A DNA stretch of 64,000 nt, taken from positions 1 to 64,000 of the forward strand of contig NZ_JBBMER010000009.1 of the NCBI RefSeq assembly GCF_040096455.1, read 5' to 3'. Source of the stretch: Lachnospira rogosae (GTDB taxonomy: Bacteria; Bacillota; Clostridia; Lachnospirales; Lachnospiraceae). The position numbers and the translations under genes are program-made. Below are positions 27,605 to 36,588 of this stretch, in pieces. Below the pieces are notes generated by a model, which had not been told where the DNA came from, searched no databases, and saw nothing but the letters and a program-made list of their open reading frames with translations. Position 1 is the first letter of the stretch, and every line of letters starts with the position of its first letter.

Positions 27605-28716
27605 AAGCAATAGGTATAGTATTAGCAGGTGGTAATAACAGAATGATGCGCGAATTGACTAATAAGAGAGCTATTGCTTCAATGCCTGTTGCAGGAAGCT
27701 ACAGAGCAATAGATTTCGCACTTAGTAATATGTCGAATTCGCATATCCAGAAGGTTGCAGTAATAACACAGTATAATGCACGCTCACTTAATGAGCATTT
27801 AAGCTCATCTAAATGGTGGGATTTTGGTAGAAAACAGGGTGGACTTTATGTGTTCACACCTACTATCACTGCTGAGAGCAGCAGCTGGTACAGAGGAACA
27901 GCAGATTCATTGTATCAGAATATAGATTTCTTAAAGTCAAGCCACGAGCCATATGTTGTAATAGCCTCTGGTGATGGAATATATAAGCTTGATTATAACA
28001 AGATTCTTCAATATCATATTGAGAAGAAGGCAGATGTTACAGTTGTCGTAAAGAAGCTTGATAACAGAGCAGATATTGGAAGATACGGAGTTGTTGCACT
28101 TACAGACGAGGGACGTATAACAGATATTGATGAGAAGCCGTTAGAGACTAATCTTTCAACAGTATCAACAGGTATCTATGTTGTAAGAAGAAGGCTTCTT
28201 ATTGAACTTCTTGAGAAAGCTGCTGAAGAAGACAGATACGATTTTGTAAGGGATATTCTTGTAAGATACAGAAATATCAAGAAGATATATGGCTATATGC
28301 TTGATACATACTGGAATAATATATCATCAGTAGATTCGTATTATAAGACTAATATGGACTTCTTAAAGAGAGATGTAAGAGATTACTTCTTCAAGCAGTA
28401 TCCGGATATATATTCTAAGGTTGAGGATCTGCCACCAGCTAAGTATAATTATGGGGCAAATGTTTCTAACAGCCTTGTATCCTGTGGCTGTATCGTTAAT
28501 GGTACAGTGGAGAATTCAGTGCTGTTCAAGAAGATATATATTGGTAATAACGCAGTTGTTAAGAATTCAATAATTATGAATAATGCTTATATAGGTGATA
28601 ATGCTTATATTGAGAACTGCATAGTTGAAAGCAACAGCACTATAAAAGCTAACTCAAGATATGTTGGCGAGAATGGTGTTAAGATAGTTATTGAGGACAG
28701 TCCATCATATTATTAA
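27601..28716 (+). CDS. glgD: Glucose-1-phosphate adenylyltransferase regulatory subunit
   Basis: This 371-residue paralogue of GlgC forms the mixed ADP-glucose pyrophosphorylase. The N-terminal motif is degenerate (GGNNRMMRELTNKRAIASMPVAGSYRAIDFALSN), lacking the GGxGxRL pattern of active subunits. The DGIYKLDY and DIDEKPLETN segments and the C-terminal beta-helix (IGNNAVVKNSIIMNNAYIGD) remain. It overlaps glgC by ATGA and is followed by a terminator. No glgA, glgB or glgP gene is in the window. Confidence 0.95.
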   Translation: MKAIGIVLAGGNNRMMRELTNKRAIASMPVAGSYRAIDFALSNMSNSHIQKVAVITQYNARSLNEHLSSSKWWDFGRKQGGLYVFTPTITAESSSWYRGTADSLYQNIDFLKSSHEPYVVIASGDGIYKLDYNKILQYHIEKKADVTVVVKKLDNRADIGRYGVVALTDEGRITDIDEKPLETNLSTVSTGIYVVRRRLLIELLEKAAEEDRYDFVRDILVRYRNIKKIYGYMLDTYWNNISSVDSYYKTNMDFLKRDVRDYFFKQYPDIYSKVEDLPPAKYNYGANVSNSLVSCGCIVNGTVENSVLFKKIYIGNNAVVKNSIIMNNAYIGDNAYIENCIVESNSTIKANSRYVGENGVKIVIEDSPSYY

Positions 28717-28743
28717 TGCCATTTTGATATTAAATAATTAATA

Positions 28744-28776
28744 AAAGCCTCCGGTGTATATAACACTGGAGGCTTT
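28744..28776. terminator. Terminator between glgD and the AraC regulator
   Basis: AAAGCCTCCGGTG pairs with CACTGGAGGCTTT around a short loop. A-rich and T-rich flanks allow it to serve both converging genes. Confidence 0.88.
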
Positions 28777-28813
28777 GTTAGTTATTTTTATGTGCCGGGA
28801 ATGCACACTCGCA

Positions 28814-29650
28814 CTATATTCCTTTATTACCCTTTGCTTTGCGGAATTGTGTTGGCGATAAGTGGTTGAGGTGTTTGAAGGCATCACCAAAATAGTTGCT
28901 GTTATCATAACCGCATTCAAGTGCAATCTCTGTTATGCTCATATCCGTTTCTAAAAGAAGTTGCTCAGAATGGTTAATTCTTATTGTATTGAGGTATTCC
29001 TTAAATCCAAATCCGTTAACAGCTTTAAACTTTTTAGAAAAATAAGATGGGTTCAGATGAAGCATATCAGCTATTTCATCAAGTGTAATATCTTTATTAT
29101 AATTAAGCATAATATAATTCATAGCCTTTTGTACGGATACATCTGCGATGGATACAGTATCAACAAGGCTTGCAGGGGAAGCAGGCTTGTTATCACAATA
29201 CCGGCAGAGCAGTATTAACAGATTTTGCAGGTAATTCTTGTATACACAGGGTGAAAGAGCATTACTGTTCTGTCTTTCGTTAATCAGAACACTGAATATA
29301 GATAGGAATTCGTGCCTGTGATTATCCGGTATAGAGAAGAAGTGCATATAAAATGTATCTTTAAACTGTTCAAAGCCTAGTATGTCGATAAGGTCGCTTA
29401 TATAATCGTCAGTGAATTCTATATAAAGGCGTTCGTGATAAGCGTTATTAAGATAAGTGGTCTTATGAAGCACGTTATCAGGAATAAACAATATTGTGCC
29501 AGCTTCCATACGGTATGTATTATCGTGTATAAACATATTGCACGAGCCATTCATAAGATAATAAAGCTCATAATATGAATGTGAATGGGCAGAGTGCATA
29601 GCATAGGCTGAATTATAAATCTGCTGTGATATTTCAAATCTTGAAGCCAT
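28814..29650 (-). CDS. AraC-family transcriptional regulator
   Basis: The 278-residue protein has an N-terminal cupin-like sensor domain (HSHSYYELYYLMNGSCNMFIHDNTYRMEAGTILFIPDN, about 19-58) and a C-terminal double helix-turn-helix (DITLDEIADMLHLNPSYFSKKFKAVNG and MSITEIALECGYDNSNYFGDAFKHLN). The cupin-AraC layout usually senses a sugar or sugar derivative. It stands alone; the divergent gene is an ABC ATPase about 370 bp away, and glgCD converge from the other side. No target can be assigned. Confidence 0.93.
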   Translation of the reverse strand: MASRFEISQQIYNSAYAMHSAHSHSYYELYYLMNGSCNMFIHDNTYRMEAGTILFIPDNVLHKTTYLNNAYHERLYIEFTDDYISDLIDILGFEQFKDTFYMHFFSIPDNHRHEFLSIFSVLINERQNSNALSPCVYKNYLQNLLILLCRYCDNKPASPASLVDTVSIADVSVQKAMNYIMLNYNKDITLDEIADMLHLNPSYFSKKFKAVNGFGFKEYLNTIRINHSEQLLLETDMSITEIALECGYDNSNYFGDAFKHLNHLSPTQFRKAKGNKGI

Positions 29651-29742
29651 AGAATACCTCTTTCGGTGTTAGGTGTGCTATAGGTAAAAAAGTTATTTTG
29701 CTAAGGAATAATAACTTTTATACTTTTAGTATCTGCATTATA

Positions 29743-29813
29743 TGATGTTGGGGTCAAAAGCCCCCACCTATGAGCAAGCTTATGCGGGTTTAGACCCTTT
29801 GACTCTGGTATCA
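29743..29813 (+). ncRNA. 71-nt hairpin-rich RNA candidate between the AraC and ABC genes
   Basis: TGATGTTGGGGTCAAAAG (29743-29760) pairs with CTTTGACTCTGGTATCA (29797-29813) over about 16 bp using several G-U pairs that only make sense in RNA of the plus strand. The enclosed part can form a TGAGC/GCTTA hairpin. The rest of 29651-30017 is AT-rich and shows no gene; the ABC promoter must lie in it. Confidence 0.45.
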
Positions 29814-30017
29814 TTATATAATAATATTACACACGATTAGCTGTAATGTAAATGAATTTATAATTATATATTAATGACAGATTATTAGTGTATACATGTA
29901 CATTGTGTATATACAATTAGCTTAAAAAGTGTTATTATAAATAAAGCTATAAGTGATTTTAATGTTAAATGATTATAATAGTGAATAACTTTAAAAGAGT
30001 AATGAGGAGGTACGCAT

Positions 30018-30683
30018 ATGGGTACAGTGGTAAGACTTGAAGATTATTGCAAGTCATTCAAAAGTGCTGAGGTATTAAAGAATATTAACCTGACACTAGA
30101 GAGCGGGAAAGTTATAGGACTTAAAGGTAAGAATGGTTCAGGTAAGACAATGCTTATGAGGGCTATAAGCGGGCTTATACTTCCAACATCAGGAAAGGTA
30201 TACATTAACGATAAGGAGCTTGGCAGGCAGATTTCATTTCCGCCAAGTATAGGGATTTTAATTGAGAATCCTTCATTTATAAGCAATTATACAGGTTTTA
30301 AGAACCTAAAGATACTTGCATCTATCCAGAACCGTATTAGTGATGATGAGATAAGAGATGCTATAAGAAAGGTCGGACTTGACCCGGACGATAAGAGAAC
30401 ATTTAAGAAATATTCATTAGGAATGAAGCAGAGATTAGGAATTGCGGCGGCTATAATGGAACGCCCTGATATAGTTATTCTTGATGAGCCTATCAATGCA
30501 CTTGATGAGGCAGGAGCAGGACTTATAAAGGGACTTTTAGATGAGCTTAAAGCCAATGGTTCACTTATAATAATTGCGTGCCACGACACAGAAGAACTTA
30601 ACTATCTTTCAGATGAGATATACGAAATCTATGACGGCGAAATCACAGGTCATATAGAACACCCAGACGAAAAAGTATCTTAA
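30018..30683 (+). CDS. ABC transporter ATP-binding protein, orphan
   Basis: The 221-residue ATPase has Walker A LKGKNGSGKTMLMRAISG (about 36-53), signature YSLGMKQRLGIAAAI (about 135), Walker B IVILDEPINALD and switch His in IACHDTEELN. It belongs to the CcmA/BcrA-like group used in lantibiotic-immunity and other drug-type exporters. The usual partner permease is missing: the next gene is pth, after a strong terminator. It may work with a permease encoded elsewhere. Confidence 0.9.
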   Translation: MGTVVRLEDYCKSFKSAEVLKNINLTLESGKVIGLKGKNGSGKTMLMRAISGLILPTSGKVYINDKELGRQISFPPSIGILIENPSFISNYTGFKNLKILASIQNRISDDEIRDAIRKVGLDPDDKRTFKKYSLGMKQRLGIAAAIMERPDIVILDEPINALDEAGAGLIKGLLDELKANGSLIIIACHDTEELNYLSDEIYEIYDGEITGHIEHPDEKVS

Positions 30684-30689
30684 TGAAAT

Positions 30690-30730
30690 AACTGCCATCA
30701 GTCTACTAACCTGATGGCAGTTTATTTTTC
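30690..30730 (+). terminator. Terminator after the orphan ABC ATPase gene
   Basis: AACTGCCATCAG pairs with CTGATGGCAGTTT, followed by a T-rich tract. It lies 7 bp past the stop codon. Confidence 0.9.
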
Positions 30731-30843
30731 CAGCACACCTGATAATACACCCAATAATATATTCAATAATACATTGAATAACCTCCCCAAAATCTGTACA
30801 ATATAAAATAATTATAAATCCCCACCAAAGGAAGGAACAAAAT

Positions 30844-31404
30844 ATGTATATAATAGCAGGATTAGGCAACCCAGGAGCACAATACGCAGGAACAAGACAC
30901 AATGTTGGTTTCGCCTGCATAGATGAACTTGCCGACCAATATAATATAAGTGTAGACACATCTAAACATAAAGGTCTTATAGGAAAAGGTGTTATAGAAG
31001 GACATAAAGTAATTCTTGTAAAGCCTATGACTTATATGAATAATTCAGGCGAGTGTATAAGAGAAGTTATGGATTATTACAAGGCAGATATAGATGATTT
31101 AATTGTTATATTTGATGATATAAGCCTTGAACCGGGAAGGTTAAGACTCCGTCCAAAGGGAAGTGCAGGCGGACACAATGGAATTAAGAGCATAATTGCA
31201 CACCTTGGAAGTGACCAGTTTAAGAGAGTTAAATTCGGAGTTGGGGATAAGCCAAAGGGCTGGGATCTTGCTGACTGGGTTCTTGGAAGATTTCCGGAGG
31301 AACTTTATCCAGCTTTAAGAGAGGGAACTAAGAGAGTCTGTGAGGCAGTAGAGTGCATAATGACAGAAGGTATTGAAAGTGGAATGAATAAATTCAATGG
31401 ATAA
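30844..31404 (+). CDS. pth: Peptidyl-tRNA hydrolase
   Basis: Pth releases tRNA from peptidyl-tRNA that has dropped off ribosomes. The 186-residue protein has the family motifs GLGNPGAQYAGTRHNVGF with catalytic His (about 6-23), KPMTYMNNSGE, the catalytic-Asp region VIFDDISLEPGRLRLRPKG and GSAGGHNGIKSI. It is followed 12 bp later by mfd, the same pth-mfd order as in Bacillus. Confidence 0.97.
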   Translation: MYIIAGLGNPGAQYAGTRHNVGFACIDELADQYNISVDTSKHKGLIGKGVIEGHKVILVKPMTYMNNSGECIREVMDYYKADIDDLIVIFDDISLEPGRLRLRPKGSAGGHNGIKSIIAHLGSDQFKRVKFGVGDKPKGWDLADWVLGRFPEELYPALREGTKRVCEAVECIMTEGIESGMNKFNG

Positions 31405-31416
31405 GGAGCAGATATT

Positions 31417-34400
31417 TTGAACACATTTTTTGACCCTGTAAATAATACGGCGGCAGTTGAACAATTAAATAAAGAGCTTGGCAAAGACGGCGGAAGAACT
31501 GTGCTTATAAGCGGCTGTATTGATACACAGAAGGTGCACATATCAAGTGCAATAGCATCAGGATATAAGTATATGCTTATTGTTACAAGTGATGAAGCAA
31601 AAGCAAGAAAAATGTGTGATGATGCTTCATTTTTTAATAAAGAAGCAATATACTATCCAGCCAAGGATGCCATATTCTATAGTGCGGACGTACACGGCAA
31701 CCAGATTACAGGCGAGAGATTAAGATGTATAAGCCGTATAATCAACCATAGCAGTACGGGCGAGGGAGTGCTTACAGTTGTTACAACTATGGACGGAATT
31801 GCAGACAGGCTCATACCTGTCGAAAGATTTAAGGAGGCAGTTATAACCCTTGATTATTCCAGCGAAATAGAACCAGAGAAGCTGGCAAAGAAGCTGGTGG
31901 CTATGGGCTTTGTGCGTACTGGAATGGTGGAGGACAAGGGACAGTTTGCAATACGTGGTGGAATTATAGATATTTTCTCATACACAGATGAAGCACCGGT
32001 TAGAATTGAGCTGTGGGATACGGAAGTTGATTCTATAAGAATGTTCGATGTTGAGAGCCAGAGGTCGATTGAAAGGCTCCAAAGCTACAGCATTTTCCCG
32101 GCTACTGAATATATATTTACAGAAGATGAGTTAAAAAATGGTCTGTACAATATTAAGAAAGAGTGCGACAGGCAGCTAGAGTGTTTTGATTATGGTAAGA
32201 GAAAGCGTACAAAGGAGCAGATTGAGGCCGGTAATAATCTTAACAAGCTTGTTGCAGATGTCGAGCGTACCGGTAATTATGAGAAGTTCACAGATACAAT
32301 TGTGGCAGATACAGTTGGACTGGCAGAGTATTTTCCAGAGGAGAATACTCTTGTTGTGTTAGACGAGCCTAACAGGCTGAAAGAATGTAATGAGCTGACA
32401 TTGTATGAATACAACGAGAGTATGAAGAACCGTCTTGCTGCAGGTTATGTGCTTCCAAGCCAGACTAATAAGGTCAAGGCTATGAATGAGATTATCAGTG
32501 ATTTAAGGAATAATAAAAAGCTTATATTAACGACACTTGATTATAAGCCTGAGGGTTTTGAGATAGATTATTCTATGTACATCACGGCAAGAAGCATAAG
32601 CTCATATAATAACAGTTTTGAGTATCTGGCTAAGGATTTGGAAAAGTACAAGAAAAATGGATATACAACAATACTTGTATGCAGTTCAAGAACGAGGGCA
32701 TTAAGAATAGTTGATGATCTGGGAAAGCTTGGAATTGCCAGCTTTTACAGCGAGGATTTTAATAAGGATTACGGAAGCGGGCTTATTATAGTGACATACG
32801 GAAGCCTGCATAAAGGCTTTGAGTATCCTGTTCTTTCATTTGTTGTTATTGCAGAGAATGATATATTCAGTGCAAGAAAGATGAAGAAGCTTAAGAAGAA
32901 AAAGCACGATGGAAAGAACATTGCCAGCTTTAACGAACTTAATATAGGCGATTATGTTGTGCACGAGAGCCACGGACTTGGTGTATACAAGGGAATAGAA
33001 AAGATACAGGTAGAAGGTGTTGAGAAGGATTATATTAAGATTGCGTATGCGAATAACGGCAATCTATATGTGCTTGCAACACAGCTTGACCGTCTGCAGA
33101 AGTACGCTAATCAGGATACGGAGAAAAAGCCTAAGCTTAACAGTCTTGGTGGTGTTGAGTGGAAGAAGACAAAAGCCAAGGTTACAGGGGCAGTTGAGGA
33201 AGTGGCTAAAGAGCTTGTAAGGCTTTATGCGATAAGGCAGAAGGTTGAGGGCTACAGATTTTCACAGGATACTGTATGGCAGAAGGAATTTGAGGAAATG
33301 TTTCCTTATGAGGAGACAGATGACCAGCTTAATGCCATTGAGGATACCAAGAAGGATATGGAAAGCGGCAGGGTTATGGACAGACTTATATGCGGCGATG
33401 TCGGATATGGAAAGACAGAAGTTGCGATAAGAGCTGCATTTAAGGCTATTCAGGACGGCAAGCAGGTGGCTTACCTTGTTCCCACAACAGTGCTTGCAAG
33501 CCAGCATTTTTCAACATTTGAGGAGAGAATGAAAGGCTTTCCTGTTAATGTCGGTCAGTTGTCAAGCTTCAGGACAAGTGCACAGAATAAAAAGACGATT
33601 GAAGGGCTTAAGAATGGCACGATAGATGTTGTTATAGGAACGCACCGTGTATTGTCAAAGGATGTGCAGTTTAAGGATCTGGGACTGCTTATTATTGATG
33701 AGGAACAGCGTTTTGGTGTTGCACATAAAGAAAAGATTAAAGAATTAAAGAACAACATAGACGTTCTTACATTAAGTGCAACTCCTATTCCAAGAACACT
33801 TCATATGAGCCTTGTCGGTATTAGGGATATGAGTGTTCTTGAAGAGCCGCCGGTGGACAGACATCCGATACAGACATTTGTTACAGAACATAATGATGAG
33901 ATGATAAGAGAGGCGGTTACAAGAGAACTTGCACGAAATGGACAGGTGTATTATGTATACAACAAGGTAAGGGACATTGAGGAACGTGCTGAGTATATAC
34001 AAAATCTTGTTCCTGATGCGGTTGTTGCGTATGCACATGGACAGATGGATAAGCGTATGCTTGAAAAGATTATGTATGAGTTCGTCAATGGAGAGATAGA
34101 TGTTCTTGTATCTACGACAATTATAGAAACAGGTATGGATATACCTAACTGTAACACTATGATTATAGAAAATGCTGACCAGTTCGGGCTTTCCCAGCTT
34201 TACCAGTTAAGGGGAAGAGTTGGACGAAGTACAAGAACGTCATATGCTTTTCTTATGTACAAAAGGGATAAGATGATATCCGAGGTTGCAGAGAAGAGAT
34301 TAAGTGCTATAAAGGAATTCTCTGACCTTGGTTCGGGATTTAAGATTGCTATGAAAGACCTTGAGATAAGAGGTGCAGGAAATGTGCTTGGAAAGAGCCA

Positions 34401-34998
34401 GCACGGGCATATGGCGGCAGTAGGTTATGACTTGTATTGTAAAATGCTTAATCAGGCAGTCAATAACTTAAAGGGCATAAAGAACGAATACAGTTTTGAA
34501 ACTACTGTTGATCTGGAAGTTGATGCATATATTCCAGCTTCATATATTAAGAGCGAATACCAGAAATTAGATATCTATAAAAGGATTGCAGCACTTGAAA
34601 CGAGGGAAGAATTGTCAGATATGAAAGATGAGCTTTCAGACAGATATGGAAGTATTCCTTCGTGTGCTTCTAATCTTTTGATGGTAGCACTTATAAAGAG
34701 CAAGGCACATAAGATAGGAATTATGGAGATTAAGGGCGAAACTGCCGCTAATCCGGCAGGAGGTGCATCTAACTGGAGAACAGTTATGAATATATATCCT
34801 AATGCTGATATAGATTCTGATGCAATTCCTAAACTTCTTGAAAGCTTCGGTGGGGCTTTGGATTTTAAAATAAATGGAGTGCCACATTTTATATGGACAG
34901 TTACTAAAAGAAAATTTACAAGCCAGAAAGAATACCTTAACGGACTTTTAGATATGATGGATATTATGGAAGATGCAATTAGTACTTTACAAAATTAA
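31417..34998 (+). CDS. mfd: Transcription-repair coupling factor
   Basis: Mfd is the ATP-dependent translocase that removes RNA polymerase stalled at lesions and recruits UvrA. The 1,193-residue protein has the UvrB-like N-terminal module (GGIIDIFSYTDEAPVRIELWDTEVDSIRMFD), the RNA-polymerase-interacting CarD-like domain (NIGDYVVHESHGLGVYKGIEKI, about 508), the translocase with Walker A GDVGYGKTE (about 664) and IIDEEQRFGV, the helicase motif VI region QLRGRVGRS, and the C-terminal TRG and inhibitory domains. The start at 31417 is TTG with AAGGAG 8-13 nt upstream. Length and layout are typical. Confidence 0.96.
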   Translation: MNTFFDPVNNTAAVEQLNKELGKDGGRTVLISGCIDTQKVHISSAIASGYKYMLIVTSDEAKARKMCDDASFFNKEAIYYPAKDAIFYSADVHGNQITGERLRCISRIINHSSTGEGVLTVVTTMDGIADRLIPVERFKEAVITLDYSSEIEPEKLAKKLVAMGFVRTGMVEDKGQFAIRGGIIDIFSYTDEAPVRIELWDTEVDSIRMFDVESQRSIERLQSYSIFPATEYIFTEDELKNGLYNIKKECDRQLECFDYGKRKRTKEQIEAGNNLNKLVADVERTGNYEKFTDTIVADTVGLAEYFPEENTLVVLDEPNRLKECNELTLYEYNESMKNRLAAGYVLPSQTNKVKAMNEIISDLRNNKKLILTTLDYKPEGFEIDYSMYITARSISSYNNSFEYLAKDLEKYKKNGYTTILVCSSRTRALRIVDDLGKLGIASFYSEDFNKDYGSGLIIVTYGSLHKGFEYPVLSFVVIAENDIFSARKMKKLKKKKHDGKNIASFNELNIGDYVVHESHGLGVYKGIEKIQVEGVEKDYIKIAYANNGNLYVLATQLDRLQKYANQDTEKKPKLNSLGGVEWKKTKAKVTGAVEEVAKELVRLYAIRQKVEGYRFSQDTVWQKEFEEMFPYEETDDQLNAIEDTKKDMESGRVMDRLICGDVGYGKTEVAIRAAFKAIQDGKQVAYLVPTTVLASQHFSTFEERMKGFPVNVGQLSSFRTSAQNKKTIEGLKNGTIDVVIGTHRVLSKDVQFKDLGLLIIDEEQRFGVAHKEKIKELKNNIDVLTLSATPIPRTLHMSLVGIRDMSVLEEPPVDRHPIQTFVTEHNDEMIREAVTRELARNGQVYYVYNKVRDIEERAEYIQNLVPDAVVAYAHGQMDKRMLEKIMYEFVNGEIDVLVSTTIIETGMDIPNCNTMIIENADQFGLSQLYQLRGRVGRSTRTSYAFLMYKRDKMISEVAEKRLSAIKEFSDLGSGFKIAMKDLEIRGAGNVLGKSQHGHMAAVGYDLYCKMLNQAVNNLKGIKNEYSFETTVDLEVDAYIPASYIKSEYQKLDIYKRIAALETREELSDMKDELSDRYGSIPSCASNLLMVALIKSKAHKIGIMEIKGETAANPAGGASNWRTVMNIYPNADIDSDAIPKLLESFGGALDFKINGVPHFIWTVTKRKFTSQKEYLNGLLDMMDIMEDAISTLQN

Positions 34999-35060
34999 AT
35001 ATAGTGGTATAATAATGACAATTTAGCACTTTAAAGTGTAACGCTTTAAAGTATAATAAA

Positions 35061-35157
35061 ATGTGTGCAGAAGCATATCAGGCATATGCAATCTTTTCCT
35101 GCACACTGATACTAGATTGAGAACACCCGGTGCGGGAATTATTTTCTTAGCTTTTAC
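35061..35157 (+). promoter_or_regulatory. Structured leader upstream of the aldolase-like gene
   Basis: Two TATAAT-like -10 boxes lie near 35007 and 35053. Downstream, GTGTGCAG (near 35063) pairs with CTGCACAC (near 35107) and encloses a GCATAT/ATATGC inner stem. A second pair CCCGGT (near 35126) and ACCGGG (near 35156) ends just before the ribosome binding site. No known riboswitch class was recognised. Confidence 0.45.
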
Positions 35158-35179
35158 CGGGAAAGAATGGAGGATTACT

Positions 35180-36157
35180 ATGGAACAGAAAGGCGAGTTA
35201 GTATCATTCAGACCAGATATTAAGGTCGTTGATTGTACACTTAGAGATGGAGGTCTTGTTAACAATTTTGAATTCAGCGAAGATTTTGTGCGCGATTTGT
35301 ATAAGGCAAATGTAGCCGCAGGCGTTGATTATATGGAATTTGGATATAAGGCATCAAAGGAAGTCTTTAAGGTTGAGGATTACGGCAAGTGGAAGTTCTG
35401 CGATGAGAAAGATATAAGAGCTATCGTTGGTGATAATGATACAGACTTAAAGATTTCTGTTATGGCAGACGTAGGAAGAACTGATTACAAGAAGGATATA
35501 ATTCCTAAGTCTGAAAGTGTTATAGATATGGTAAGGGTAGCTACATATATTAATACTATACCTGCGGCTATAGAGATGATTAATTACTGTGCAGATATGG
35601 GATATGAAGTTACTATTAATATTATGGCTATCTCTACAGCAAGTGAGAATGAGTTAGACCTTGCACTTGAACTTCTTGCTGCACAGAGCAAGGCAAGCGT
35701 AATCTACCTTGTAGACAGCTACGGTTCACTTTATCCTGAACAGATAAGAAGACTTGCAGATAAATATATCAGGATTGCTGAGAAATACGGAAAGAGAGTT
35801 GGTATACATGCACACAATAACCAGCAGCTTGCATTTGCCAATACTATTGAGGCGTGCACAATAGGTGTAAGCTATCTTGATGTTACAATGAGCGGAATGG
35901 GCAGAGGTGCAGGCAACTGTTATACAGAGCTTCTTATGGGCTTCTTAAGAAATCCAAAGTACAGAATTTCACCAGTTCTTAAGTTCATTGAAAATCATAT
36001 GGTTCCACTTAAGAAAGCCGGAGTTGTATGGGGGTGTGACGTCCAGTATATGATTACAGGAAATGCTAACCAGCACCCAAGAACAGCAATCGCATTCACA
36101 GGAGAAGGCAGAACAGACTACGACAACTTCTACACACAGATTACAAGCTATGAATGA
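35180..36157 (+). CDS. DRE-TIM metallolyase-like aldolase (HMGL-like family)
   Basis: This 325-residue TIM-barrel protein resembles HMG-CoA lyase / 4-hydroxy-2-oxovalerate aldolase enzymes. It opens with VVDCTLRDGGLVNNFEF (the metal- and substrate-binding DRE-type motif, here LRDGG). It continues with YMEFGYKAS, a central SVMADVGR, YLVDSYGSLYPEQI and the metal-binding histidines in VGIHAHNNQQLAFANT, ending with SGMGRGAGNCYTELL. The exact reaction is unknown; it is usually annotated only as an aldolase catalytic domain protein. The in-frame start at 35063 is rejected because TGGAGG sits 7 nt before the ATG at 35180, where family homology begins. ilvE follows, but a separate promoter lies between. 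Confidence 0.85.
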   Translation: MEQKGELVSFRPDIKVVDCTLRDGGLVNNFEFSEDFVRDLYKANVAAGVDYMEFGYKASKEVFKVEDYGKWKFCDEKDIRAIVGDNDTDLKISVMADVGRTDYKKDIIPKSESVIDMVRVATYINTIPAAIEMINYCADMGYEVTINIMAISTASENELDLALELLAAQSKASVIYLVDSYGSLYPEQIRRLADKYIRIAEKYGKRVGIHAHNNQQLAFANTIEACTIGVSYLDVTMSGMGRGAGNCYTELLMGFLRNPKYRISPVLKFIENHMVPLKKAGVVWGCDVQYMITGNANQHPRTAIAFTGEGRTDYDNFYTQITSYE

Positions 36158-36169
36158 TCGCGAAAGCAA

Positions 36170-36300
36170 TGAGCCGTGCCAGACATAATGTAAAGACACA
36201 GTTGTGCTTGCACAAAATTGTGGCTTTGCATTATGTCTGATAGGGCGAACGCCCGCGTGTCCAGTGCGGCGAAGCGGCGCTGGACTAATAGCGCGGCTCA
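36170..36300 (+). ncRNA. 131-nt multi-branched RNA-like element
   Basis: An outer stem TGAGCCGTGC (36170-36179) with GCGCGGCTCA (36291-36300) encloses three hairpins: CAGACATAATG/CATTATGTCTG (36180-36239), GGGC-GAAC-GCCC (36243-36254) and GTCCAGTGC/GCGCTGGAC (36259-36285). Several stems use G-U pairs, which suggests an RNA made from the plus strand. The element is clearly more GC-rich than its surroundings. It starts 13 bp after the aldolase-like gene and has no T-run. It could be a stable ncRNA, a 3' UTR structure or a small mobile repeat. Confidence 0.55.
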
Positions 36301-36357
36301 AAAAGCTGTAAAATACATAAAAAATATACTTGTGAAATTATTAGATAGGCAAAATTT

Positions 36358-36386
36358 ATTGACTTATATAAAATGTGGGTATAAAA
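36358..36386 (+). promoter_or_regulatory. ilvE promoter and long leader
   Basis: TTGACT (near 36358), a 17-bp spacer and TAAAAT (near 36381) precede a leader of about 195 nt. The leader contains TGTTGTAA/TTTACAGCA and GACAGT/ACTGTC hairpins and a 42-codon ORF (36408-36536) ending in several Leu/Val codons but with no visible ribosome binding site. No T-box GGGTGGTACC-type motif is present. Confidence 0.5.
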
Positions 36387-36588
36387 TATCCCTAATTTAA
36401 TTAATCGATGGGATCCATTATAGTAAACACCAAAGAAAGAGTGTTATGCCAAGGGGTCAGCGTATTTACTGGTTGTCAGCGGTGTTGTAAGGACATTTTA
36501 CAGCAAAGCAGACATTTATGGCTGGTATTGTAGAAGCTCCTGACAGTAAGGTGAGTAGACTGTCGAATACGAAAGGAAGTATAAAGTT

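Noticed and set aside
36390..36588. T-box riboswitch in front of ilvE
   Set aside because: No GGGTGGTACC-like T-box sequence or antiterminator was found.
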